Below, one piece after another: positions 55,992 to 63,627 of a stretch of DNA of 64,000 nt. The notes beneath the pieces are model-generated. The model saw only the letters and a list, made by a program, of their open reading frames with translations, was not told the DNA's origin and ran no database searches. The position numbers and the translations under genes are program-made. Each line of letters starts with the position of its first letter. Position 1 is the first letter of the stretch. The stretch comes from Idiomarina abyssalis (GTDB lineage Bacteria; Pseudomonadota; Gammaproteobacteria; Enterobacterales; Alteromonadaceae): NCBI RefSeq assembly GCF_900116625.1, contig NZ_FPBE01000002.1:62001-126000 (forward strand), in the 5' to 3' direction.

Positions 55992-56333
55992 ATGACAGGT
56001 GCAAAAAAAAAGTTAGGTAACATAGTCCGAAAAGACGTCAACGAGCTAGGAAGTTACCAAAAGTTATCTGCAAAAATGGGCATTAGTGCATCGACTCTAT
56101 TTAGGCTGGCAAATGAAGATTGGCAAAGACCTGGTCGGGCCATAAAGGAGGCAGCGGAGAAGTATAGTGTTCCCCTAAAGAAACACCGTAATCCGTCAGA
56201 ATGTGAACCAGTATTAAAGGCTATTTCAGAAATATGGGATGGTTCTGATAGTCACGCTAAAGCATTAGCCGGCGCTTTAAAAAATATTCACAACTTAGCA
56301 ATACACTCTTACAATTACCCCCCTAGCTCTTAA
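55992..56333 (+). CDS. Small helix-turn-helix protein
   Basis: A 113-aa protein with a likely HTH at about residues 18-45 (LGSYQKLSAKMGISASTLFR) and a helical C-terminal part. It diverges from the three-Cys operon (115-bp gap) and overlaps the convergent second tcmP-like gene by 4 bp. Position and fold point to a local regulator. No family name is certain. Confidence 0.72.
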   Translation: MTGAKKKLGNIVRKDVNELGSYQKLSAKMGISASTLFRLANEDWQRPGRAIKEAAEKYSVPLKKHRNPSECEPVLKAISEIWDGSDSHAKALAGALKNIHNLAIHSYNYPPSS

Positions 56334-57472
56334 AATAATGAAATATTTTGAGTTAAGGGATCAACTAGATCCGACGAGTCTCTTACTAGAACTCGAAAAC
56401 TGAAGTCATCTGGATAAGAAAATTTCCGTGCCCTTTTATCATTTATTGGTTCTATATTACCCTCTTCCTCCATTCTTCTTAATACGTTTTTTTTAACTCC
56501 GTCTGTCGGGAAACCTGTTTTATCCGAACCTATATATTCTATAATCTCAGCGGTAGTAAGGACTTGCTTATTAAAATGTTTCTGTATCTGCTCTATCAAT
56601 GGGTCATAATTTTTTTTGTAACCATTGGCCAACAACCCTCCATCCCCACCAATATACTTAAAGGAACCATCTGGAATTGCTTTCCAAATCGCTGACTTCA
56701 TTTTATCGGCTCCTTTCCAATGAGTACTCGCAAAGAATATTGTATAAATGAGTTTATTACCTCGATATAAATCAAAATGAATAACCTCGGATGCCCCGTT
56801 AAGCTTCAGTTGTTCCCTATATAACCGCATTAAGAAGCGCTTTCTATCATGAGCTTCCTCGATATCAATGGATTTTTTCCACTCATCTGTTCCAAAAAGA
56901 GCCGTTAAATGTGGTTCAAATTCTTTTTGTTTTTTAAACCTGTTTAAGTGCTCGTACATGACCGATATAAATACTTCAGTTTTTGGACGTGTCATCAGCC
57001 TACTAATCATACGCATTGGAATATCCGAAACCCCAAACGGATCAATCATGATAAAGCACGATTTCTTCGTCACGCAATTATCATAATCTTTCAATAAATG
57101 GGTACATAACTCTTCATTGAAAGGCTTATTGTGAAGTTCATAGGTTAGATTCTTGGGAAGGTTACTATACTTAGTATCCAGGATTTTCACTAAATGCTCA
57201 AAACGGCCTGCGTGTTTCTCAACAAAGTGATAAGTAACTTTTCCAAGGATAAGATCCTTGTAATAATGCTCCTGAAAGGCCTTAAGCATAATCTGTGGAG
57301 AACCATCATCTCCGTTCTTATACTCTCCAGGTCCTGAAAAGCCATCAATTATTACTAAATTATCGCTAACTGTCCCTACAATAGGCAGCCACGCATCCAA
57401 ATACTGTTTCAGCACAAGGTGTTTTCCTTTGGTATGGGAATCGAGTTCCCATAGGTTTCGCTTATGTGCCAT
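56330..57472 (-). CDS. tcmP: Three-Cys-motif partner protein TcmP, second copy
   Basis: A 380-aa protein with IIDGFSGPGEYKNGDDGSPQ at about residues 41-60, YHFVEKHAGRFEHL at 81-94, and FIMIDPFGVSDIPM at 140-153. These match the first TcmP in order and spacing, but the rest differs, so it is a diverged paralogue rather than a recent duplicate. The N-terminal WELDSHTKGKHLVLKQYLDA is typical of TcmP. It starts 96 bp from the divergent dCTP deaminase gene and can share its promoter region. Confidence 0.87.
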   Translation of the reverse strand: MAHKRNLWELDSHTKGKHLVLKQYLDAWLPIVGTVSDNLVIIDGFSGPGEYKNGDDGSPQIMLKAFQEHYYKDLILGKVTYHFVEKHAGRFEHLVKILDTKYSNLPKNLTYELHNKPFNEELCTHLLKDYDNCVTKKSCFIMIDPFGVSDIPMRMISRLMTRPKTEVFISVMYEHLNRFKKQKEFEPHLTALFGTDEWKKSIDIEEAHDRKRFLMRLYREQLKLNGASEVIHFDLYRGNKLIYTIFFASTHWKGADKMKSAIWKAIPDGSFKYIGGDGGLLANGYKKNYDPLIEQIQKHFNKQVLTTAEIIEYIGSDKTGFPTDGVKKNVLRRMEEEGNIEPINDKRARKFSYPDDFSFRVLVRDSSDLVDPLTQNISLF

Positions 57473-57568
57473 TTAAGTACCTTGAATGATGAATCAAATA
57501 ATGCCATAACATATAGATAACGTTATGCTATATCAACTTTTGTTTAATTGGAAAGCGGAGAGTATTAA

Positions 57569-59110
57569 ATGCAACAGACACTGGAAGTCACGAGCCCAGA
57601 GGAATACAAAAGCAAAGTCCCCAAATATGAAGATCGTTTATCAGAAGAATTAGTTATAGCACTAGTTGGGCCAATAGCATCTGGATCCACAGCAACCGCA
57701 GACTTAATTCAGGATTTACTCGGTTCTGAGTTCGATTACAAAGTTTTTAGGTACAAGCTGAGTGATGTCATTAAACAAGATGCTGAGAAAGTTGATATTG
57801 ATATAGGAGAGCAAATTAGTTTTGCAAACCGAATTGATAAACATCAGACCGCTGGAGATGGTTTAAGAAAAAGGTTTGGAAATGGTTACCTCGCAAGCAG
57901 AATCGTCTCTGCCATAGCCAAAAATCGTAACGACAATGACGGTTTTCAGCAGCCGGGTGATGGGGGCGCGAAAAAAATAGCTAAACAGAAGCGCTGGGTT
58001 CACATCATTGACTCAATAAAACATCCTGAAGAGCTGAAAATACTTAAACAAACCTATGGAGATGTCTTTTGGTTGTTCGGAGTATTTGCCCCATTGCAAG
58101 TTCGCAAGGAACGCCTAAAAGATCAGTCAGTTTCTGAGGTTGATGCCACTAACATTATCAATCGTGACTATTCCGAAAATGAACAGCATGGCCAAAAAGT
58201 TAAGGATGTATTCCACCAATCTGACTTTTTTATCAGAAATGACAGCCAAAGCAAAGAAAGACTAGAAAGAGATATCCAGCGCTTTTTGGAAGTTATGTTC
58301 GGCTCTCCTCAAAGAACTCCGACTAAAGATGAGTCCTCAATGTACTCTGCTTATGCAGAAGCATGTCGTTCAGCGTGTTTATCTAGGCAGGTGGGTGCGG
58401 CAGTTGTAGACGAAACAGGCAATCTAATCGGCTTAGGAAGGAATGATGTACCCAAAACAAATGGTGGATTATATGAGGCTAACGAACCAAACGCACCTAC
58501 AACCGACTCTAGGTGTTACGCTTGGAAAAATGGGCAATGTCATAATGACGCACGAAAGGATAAACTTTACCAAGATATTTTCGCCCAACTTAAAAGTAAT
58601 AACCTCTTGAAAGAAAACTCTTCAGAAGCAGGAGTGATCGAAGCTGTAAAGTCTACTGATGTTAAGTCACTAATTGAGTACTCAAGAGCGGTTCATGCAG
58701 AAATGGATGCCATAATATCTATAGCGCGGACAAATAAACCAGGGTTATTAGGCGCTACATTATACTGTACAACTTACCCATGCCATTCATGTGCTAGACA
58801 TATTGTAGCGAGTGGAATAACAAAGGTGTTTTTTATAGAGCCATACCCTAAAAGCTTGGCACAAGATCTACACTCAGACTCTATTGATTCATCTGAAAGC
58901 TCGGATAAGGTTAAGTTTCTTCAGTACATGGGGGTAGCACCTAAAAATATACTAAAGTTATTTAGGGTTGAGAAGGGCCGTAAAGAAAATGGAAAGATCG
59001 AACCTTTTGATAAGAAAAACTCTAAACCTGTTGTTAGAGTTTCTCTAGATGACTATACTATGCACGAAGAGCTAGAAGTCGCGCGATTGGAGCAAGATAA
59101 TGATGGATAA
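57569..59110 (+). CDS. avcD: Antiphage dCTP deaminase, AvcD type
   Basis: A 513-aa two-domain protein. The N-terminal half is P-loop NTPase-like, with ALVGPIASGSTATADLIQ at residues 31-48; the Walker A lysine is replaced, as often in this family. The C-terminal half is a deoxycytidylate deaminase with HAE at 376-378 (AVHAEMDAI) and the zinc cysteines 405 and 408 (YPCHSCARH). AvcD/DCD proteins deplete dCTP or dCMP during infection and starve phages of nucleotides; in Vibrio an RNA (AvcI) keeps the enzyme inactive. The upstream gap is only 96 bp and no AvcI-like RNA is evident. GGAGAG precedes the start. Confidence 0.92.
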   Translation: MQQTLEVTSPEEYKSKVPKYEDRLSEELVIALVGPIASGSTATADLIQDLLGSEFDYKVFRYKLSDVIKQDAEKVDIDIGEQISFANRIDKHQTAGDGLRKRFGNGYLASRIVSAIAKNRNDNDGFQQPGDGGAKKIAKQKRWVHIIDSIKHPEELKILKQTYGDVFWLFGVFAPLQVRKERLKDQSVSEVDATNIINRDYSENEQHGQKVKDVFHQSDFFIRNDSQSKERLERDIQRFLEVMFGSPQRTPTKDESSMYSAYAEACRSACLSRQVGAAVVDETGNLIGLGRNDVPKTNGGLYEANEPNAPTTDSRCYAWKNGQCHNDARKDKLYQDIFAQLKSNNLLKENSSEAGVIEAVKSTDVKSLIEYSRAVHAEMDAIISIARTNKPGLLGATLYCTTYPCHSCARHIVASGITKVFFIEPYPKSLAQDLHSDSIDSSESSDKVKFLQYMGVAPKNILKLFRVEKGRKENGKIEPFDKKNSKPVVRVSLDDYTMHEELEVARLEQDNDG

Positions 59111-59321
59111 AAACACACAAAGAAGCTCATCATATCAGCAGCTAAGTTTACCCTTAGAGGTAAACGTTCAGCCCCCTTTTAAGCAACCGGTGATTGGCAG
59201 TGAAGTAGCCGAAAGCAATGTTATCGATTTCCTCTCAGTAGCTGCAAAGAAAGAAAATAGAGAGATGGCTGTGTTTAGAGAGCAAGTTCTAAGAAACGTG
59301 ACTGCATACTTTAATCTGTAA
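59100..59321 (+). CDS. Small protein overlapping avcD
   Basis: A 73-aa protein that overlaps the avcD end by 11 bp and is followed by a terminator, so it is in the same transcript. It has no recognisable family; the middle is Pro/Val-rich (LPLEVNVQPPFKQPVIGSEV) and the C-terminus helical. It may be an accessory or inhibitor of the deaminase; this is inference from coupling alone. Confidence 0.6.
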   Translation: MMDKNTQRSSSYQQLSLPLEVNVQPPFKQPVIGSEVAESNVIDFLSVAAKKENREMAVFREQVLRNVTAYFNL

Positions 59322-59359
59322 AGATACTCGCTTATTTTTCTAGGCCTCATAAGATAAGG

Positions 59360-59392
59360 AAAGCCACCAAACCGAAATTTGGTGGCTTTTTA
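59360..59392 (+). terminator. Terminator of the avcD transcript
   Basis: A perfect 12-bp stem AAAGCCACCAAA / TTTGGTGGCTTT around CCGAAA, followed by Ts, 38 bp after the small gene. Confidence 0.92.
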
Positions 59393-59479
59393 CTATACTG
59401 ATTGGAATTCACCACAGTTAGTATCGCTTCATACTTGCGCCTAATAGTATTGCAACACAGTGCGCTAACCGCAAGTTTC

Positions 59480-59498
59480 CCTATTTATGCGAAAAACT
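59480..59498 (-). repeat. TnsB-binding-like site in inverted orientation
   Basis: On the minus strand TAGTTTTTCGCATAAATAG, continuing GGAAAC, resembles the left-end repeat ATTTCGCATAATAGAAAC with one or two insertions. Inverted orientation is what a right end should have. No clear terminal sequence ending in GACA follows within 100 bp, so at best it is a decayed right end. Confidence 0.4.
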
Positions 59499-59563
59499 AA
59501 TTTATAACTATTTTTTAAGAAAACACGCTGCGCCTTGTAGCATAACTATCAGGGAATTTTGGT

Positions 59564-59640
59564 GGCTCCAATTGAGAAATGATAATTCTGGAGTGGACCG
59601 AGAATCATAGATAATTTCTGGCTACTATTTGAGAATAGGA
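59564..59640 (+). repeat. Three imperfect ~30-bp direct repeats
   Basis: Units begin GGCTCCAATTGAGAA (59564), GTGGACCGAGAAT (59593) and GGCTACTATTTGAGAAT (59620), with ATAATTCTGG and ATAATTTCTGG between them. The pattern resembles multi-repeat ends bound by IS21-type transposases; no transposase gene is present, so it would be a remnant. The 59393-59720 gap holds no gene. Confidence 0.5.
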
Positions 59641-59720
59641 AGGCGATTTAAGGACAACCGACGATACATCTAGTTAGTGGCCAAATTTAGTTGGCCTATA
59701 TGCCGTTAAGGTAAGCACCT

Positions 59721-59984
59721 ATGAAAAAAACAACCAACCAATCTGTAAACGTTATTACTGATATTTACTGTGATGCTTGTGGAGCTAGTGTCGTTCCTCA
59801 GTTTCAAAAAGAGCATAACGAAAACCTTAACGACTTTAATGAGTTTGGCGTATTACATGCCTCCTATGGCTACTGTTCAAACCAGGATGGCGACTCCTTT
59901 CATTTTGACTTATGCGAGACATGCTTTAAAGAACTGCTTGATAGAATCAAGAGCTTGCGGACTTTTCATGGCTTGAATAGCTAA
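59721..59984 (+). CDS. Small protein with two CxxC motifs
   Basis: An 87-aa protein with CDACG near residue 19 and CETCF near residue 69, probably one zinc site, around an aromatic region (FGVLHASYGYCSNQDGDSFH) with HFDLCETCFKELL. Related small zinc proteins of unknown role occur in many bacteria. AAGGTAAG lies upstream of the ATG. No operon partner. Confidence is moderate because of the good start context and motif pair. Confidence 0.7.
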   Translation: MKKTTNQSVNVITDIYCDACGASVVPQFQKEHNENLNDFNEFGVLHASYGYCSNQDGDSFHFDLCETCFKELLDRIKSLRTFHGLNS

Positions 59985-60175
59985 CGATTGGGAATCCAAC
60001 TAGCCTAGCTGAATGCTTAACTAGCAAACCGTGTTAAAAATTGAACTGCTTTGGGTAGAACGAGCCACAACAGAAGCTGAAATATTAAGACAGTAACGTA
60101 AAAACTTGCGCTAATGGAAAGGGAGGCTAATACTTATCTCGCCAATAGGCGGGCAGCTATTAAGGATAAAGCTTC

Positions 60176-60463
60176 ATGAAATACCTACTTGTCTCGTTAA
60201 TGCTTTTATTAAATTTGAATTTTGCTGAAGCCAGTGATAGCCAGGGTGGAGCCAAAAACGTCTCCGATATAGAAAGCTCAATTACTATAGCAGACCAGGT
60301 AGACTGCGTTTCTCCTGACGGTGGGGCATCTGTAGATACTTTACTAAGTGAAGCCAAAAAGTGTTGTAAAGTCTGTAGGAAAGGAAAAGCGTGTGGCGAT
60401 TCCTGTATAGCTAAAAGCAAGACATGTACTAAAGGTCCTGGGTGCGCATGTAACGGCAACTAG
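60176..60463 (+). CDS. Secreted small Cys-rich protein
   Basis: A 95-aa protein with a signal peptide (MKYLLVSLMLLLNLNFAEAS) and a C-terminal cysteine cluster: KKCCKVCRKGKACGDSCIAK and CTKGPGCACNGN. Similar tails are known from small exported proteins found beside secreted nucleases. AAGGATAAA precedes the start. It is convergent with the nuclease gene 78 bp away, so cotranscription is excluded, but a link as partner is possible. The 190-bp gap before it shows nothing clear. Confidence 0.75.
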   Translation: MKYLLVSLMLLLNLNFAEASDSQGGAKNVSDIESSITIADQVDCVSPDGGASVDTLLSEAKKCCKVCRKGKACGDSCIAKSKTCTKGPGCACNGN

Positions 60464-60541
60464 AAAAAATACAGTGCTCCATCGAACCATACAAAAGACA
60501 GAGGAGCCATATCTTTTTGGCTCCCCGTCTAATCATTTAAG

Positions 60542-61309
60542 TTAACAGCCCAGCTCTGAGGTGAGTCCGCCAGTTTGTCCAAGAACAGCCCCCTCTTTAT
60601 AGCTAGGTAAGCTTGGCATGATGTCCAAGCCCGAGCGATATTCCACTGTGAAACCAGTCACTTCATAGCTACAAAAATCAGCGCCGCGAGCCGTATTCTG
60701 ACTGAATATATACGCTGACGATTCCACCCACCCATTATTATCAGTGATAATAACTTTAAAATAACCAGATGGTATCGAGTGCTGTTTAGTCGTCCCCGGT
60801 AATGATGCGAAGTGCCATTCATGCAAAGGACCGGTAACGACATAAACGTCCTGCCCGGTGCGAGCTAAAACGCGAACTGCATTTTCGAGACGTGCCCAGG
60901 GTCCTTGATTAAGTCCCGAAGCCTGAGGAGTGATATTTGATAAGTAATTGGTTGTTGACCAATGAGATGTATTACTAAACGAAGCCAGTGGTACCTGGTG
61001 GCCTCGGTCGGTGCCGATTGTCGCATGGGCTCCAGTGTAATCGTCTGGCTCTAATGTTTGGCTTGATGGTATATCTGGGTCTTTTCGCCAGTAGCGGCTG
61101 CGTGAGGGGCCATCAATTGTTTGGTCGGTTACTTTGTATGCCACCCAATTGGTAAACTTCGTATTGGCATTATTCTGAAGAGTGTAAATTGGTCGTTCAA
61201 TGATTTGACCGGAAGCTCCGGTAGGGCAACCGTAAACGCAGTTTTGGGCGAAAGTAGAAAAGCTAGCAACGAACAGCAAAAGCGTCGCAGATACGCGTAG
61301 TGAATTCAT
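60542..61309 (-). CDS. Secreted DNA/RNA non-specific endonuclease
   Basis: A 255-aa protein with a signal peptide (ATLLLFVASFSTFAQ) and the beta-beta-alpha metal nuclease fold of the Serratia nuclease family. The catalytic DRGHQVPLASF matches the DRGH motif, and the metal-binding asparagine is in NYLSNITPQASGLNQGPW, with the helix glutamate in RLENAVR. It would degrade extracellular nucleic acid for nutrients, or limit incoming DNA. Stands alone on the element. Confidence 0.92.
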   Translation of the reverse strand: MNSLRVSATLLLFVASFSTFAQNCVYGCPTGASGQIIERPIYTLQNNANTKFTNWVAYKVTDQTIDGPSRSRYWRKDPDIPSSQTLEPDDYTGAHATIGTDRGHQVPLASFSNTSHWSTTNYLSNITPQASGLNQGPWARLENAVRVLARTGQDVYVVTGPLHEWHFASLPGTTKQHSIPSGYFKVIITDNNGWVESSAYIFSQNTARGADFCSYEVTGFTVEYRSGLDIMPSLPSYKEGAVLGQTGGLTSELGC

Positions 61310-61854
61310 AGTAGATCCTAGTTTATTGGTTGTTTAACGAGTACTGCGAAAGTAAATGTACATGCAATTTATTACAGTTTTAATTGTCACTGTTCTGCCA
61401 GATACCGGTAAATCACAATAAAGCAGGCATACCGAACATTAGGGATGCCGTTAAACTACTTGCTACCTTTTCAATCATTCAAGTTCGAAACCAAATACGA
61501 AGTAATGACAGGTGACCGAGGCAATAGTTGTGCGCTGCGAATGTTTTTGTCATACTAATTTCTACTTTCGGTCTTGTACTACATTGCTAACGTAGATTTA
61601 TCACCTACTTTAGCTAAAGAAGGTCGCTTTTGGCGGCCTTTTTTATTCGCCAAACTTAATTGCTCTTAACTTCCCCTCTGATACTCAAATAACAGTCAGA
61701 AATTGAGGTGTCTAGCAAACCAGAGGCGGTTCACTATGTCGAGGTAATGTACAAGCAATAGTATAAATAAGCGGGAAGGCTATATACCCCCGCCGCCCAT
61801 TAGAGAGTAAAAAAATCTAGTGCTTTAGATCTAAGATAGCTTCACACGGTGTCA
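61310..61854 (+). other. Gene-free stretch with a plus-strand terminator
   Basis: No open frame of note. At 61620-61640 AAGGTCGC-TTTTG-GCGGCCTT is followed by TTTTTT, a good plus-strand terminator with no protein gene before it, so a small RNA may end here. The left part should hold the nuclease promoter. The stretch 61645-61854 shows nothing clear. Confidence 0.55.
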
Positions 61855-62424
61855 CTAATTCCATCGAACTAAAGTAACAGGTACATCACCACCGGTGTAT
61901 TCGAACTCGACTTCAACAAGACCACCACTATCGGCAATGTCTACCAAGGCGTCGCAATCTGCGTTTTCAGCGCAGAGGAATTCATATTGATAAAAGCCAT
62001 AAACTCCCTCTTCTTTATCAGTAAAAGGGTTTCCGCTAAGTTCTACTTCGCTGTAGACGTAACTGGTGCCAACGGGGTCGGCCTGCGAGCTTATTACTTC
62101 GACCAGTTCAATTGATACTGAACTGCCATCGGCCTCCCCCCCAGTGTCAACGTTTTTCTCAAGTACACGTAACTCATAAGAAGTTCCGAACTCATGTTCA
62201 AAGCCTTCAATAGTCGTGGTGAAAATTTCTTGTCCACTTTGAGTCGTTCCATGTCCAGCTATTGGCGGGGTAAATTGAATACCTAAACCGTAATACACGG
62301 GTTCAGATGCTACTGTGACAGTATATTCAGTTCCATCATCAGAATCACTTGAGCCGCCGCAGCCAAACAAGTATGCGGTCACAAGTGCGAGTGACAAGGA
62401 ACGTGATAGGGTTTTAAATTTCAT
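61855..62424 (-). CDS. DUF4377-like lipoprotein
   Basis: A 189-aa lipoprotein: SLALVTAYLFGCGGSSDSDD has the lipobox with cysteine at 22. The middle (FTTTIEGFEHEFGTSYELRV, EADGSSVSIELVEVISSQ) fits the DUF4377 pattern of a short beta domain. Unlike the usual family, a cysteine pair (FLCAENADCDAL) occurs near the end. It lies 15 bp after the protease gene on the same strand, likely one operon. Function unknown. Confidence 0.72.
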   Translation of the reverse strand: MKFKTLSRSLSLALVTAYLFGCGGSSDSDDGTEYTVTVASEPVYYGLGIQFTPPIAGHGTTQSGQEIFTTTIEGFEHEFGTSYELRVLEKNVDTGGEADGSSVSIELVEVISSQADPVGTSYVYSEVELSGNPFTDKEEGVYGFYQYEFLCAENADCDALVDIADSGGLVEVEFEYTGGDVPVTLVRWN

Positions 62425-62439
62425 TCAATCGTACTCCTA

Positions 62440-63627
62440 TTATAAGCAGGGTGAATAGTAATGAACATAAAATGAATTTGAGGGAAGCGAACATGCTCCA
62501 CTAGTGGTACATGCTTTTACCCGTAGATTACCAGACGTACTCAGATTCACTGTTGTTGAGGTGCTTGTCGTGGTCTTAAGTTGCGTCCAGTATCCCGGAG
62601 CACTTAAGCTGCGCTCGATGATATACTCGTCAGCACCACTTATTGAGTTCCAATCAAGTTGAGCTCGTCCGCGGCACATTGATGGAACGCCACTCAATGT
62701 TGGAGCTTCTAGCGCACCATAAATCTCTTGCAAAGCTGATTTATCAGTGCTTGATAAATTATTGTTACCCGTCGTAGCATTAGGATCTGAATGCACAGTA
62801 AGCATAGGCTCGCTAACGTCATAAACGAAAGACGAGTTATAAGTGAATCTACCGTAATGCATTATAGATTGGAGATCGTAATTTCCTACGTGAACTACAC
62901 TTGAGTCGCTAAAAGTATACTTGTCAAAATTATGGTGATGATCAGGCTTTATGTTTGAATAGTTGACAGTAATGTAGTTATCACGATCCGCTCGAGTATG
63001 CATGTGGTAAAAGCCTAAAGCATGCAAGATTTCATGGATAATTGTTCCGACATGGCTTTCGTCTGTACTCTGGCAGTAACCCGCAAGACGGATGGCCTGT
63101 CTTCCTCCTTGCATTCCTACTTTTGAACTGCATAGGCCATTTGAAGAAGGTTCGAAATCAACGTAGTTAACGTGCCCGCTTCGCGGAACAAACTTAATGC
63201 CCGAATTATCTTCGATTTGTTCCATTGCCAGGGAGATGGCCGACTGAACCTGCTGTGGATTATCAAAGTATGAGCTACTTATAGTATAAGGAACAACAGC
63301 ATTTGGCCATCTTAATGAAGAGTTGGAGACAACAACGCTCTGAGTTCCAACAAAGCCGTCGGAATCTTTAGATAGATTCTGTTGCGAATCTACTAACTGA
63401 CCGGACTCGTCGACATATCCAACAAATATATCGCCTTCGAAATAAGCCTGATTCCCGATAACAGTTAGGGTAACTTCCTTCTGCTCAGAACCTTGATTAG
63501 TTAGTAATTCAATATTTGCGGTTATGGTTTCCGTTTGTGAGGTGGGCAGAGTCTCTGTATTTGCTGCTGAGAATAGCGGAATAACAGCCAACAAAAAAAT
63601 TCCTGCTTTTATTTGTTGTTTTCCCAT
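62440..63627 (-). CDS. Secreted astacin-like (M12A) zinc metalloprotease
   Basis: The 395-aa product has a signal peptide (AGIFLLAVIPLFSAANT), a propeptide, and a catalytic domain at about residues 105-300 with WPNAVVPYTISSSYFD, the zinc site IIHEILHALGFYHMHTRADR and the Met-turn SIMHYGRF. In classical astacins the zinc motif reads HExxHxxGFxHExxRxDRD; here the second Glu is Met. The C-terminal 85 residues look like an Fn3-like domain (ADEYIIERSLSAPGYWTQLK). Cargo with the lipoprotein; substrate unknown. Confidence 0.9.
   Translation of the reverse strand: MGKQQIKAGIFLLAVIPLFSAANTETLPTSQTETITANIELLTNQGSEQKEVTLTVIGNQAYFEGDIFVGYVDESGQLVDSQQNLSKDSDGFVGTQSVVVSNSSLRWPNAVVPYTISSSYFDNPQQVQSAISLAMEQIEDNSGIKFVPRSGHVNYVDFEPSSNGLCSSKVGMQGGRQAIRLAGYCQSTDESHVGTIIHEILHALGFYHMHTRADRDNYITVNYSNIKPDHHHNFDKYTFSDSSVVHVGNYDLQSIMHYGRFTYNSSFVYDVSEPMLTVHSDPNATTGNNNLSSTDKSALQEIYGALEAPTLSGVPSMCRGRAQLDWNSISGADEYIIERSLSAPGYWTQLKTTTSTSTTVNLSTSGNLRVKACTTSGACSLPSNSFYVHYYSPCL

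Noticed and set aside
57473-57568. An AvcI-type antitoxin RNA upstream of the deaminase
   Set aside because: The 96-bp gap must also hold two divergent promoters; only a weak 6-bp inverted repeat is visible and no terminator, so I could not support an RNA gene.
59540-59560. CATAACTATCA as the true right end of the element
   Set aside because: It matches the expected inverted terminal sequence only weakly, no comM sequence or GTTCC follows, and accessory genes continue.
61496-61558. A very short plus-strand frame starting MTGDRGNS
   Set aside because: Under 20 codons, with no ribosome binding site and no neighbouring partner.
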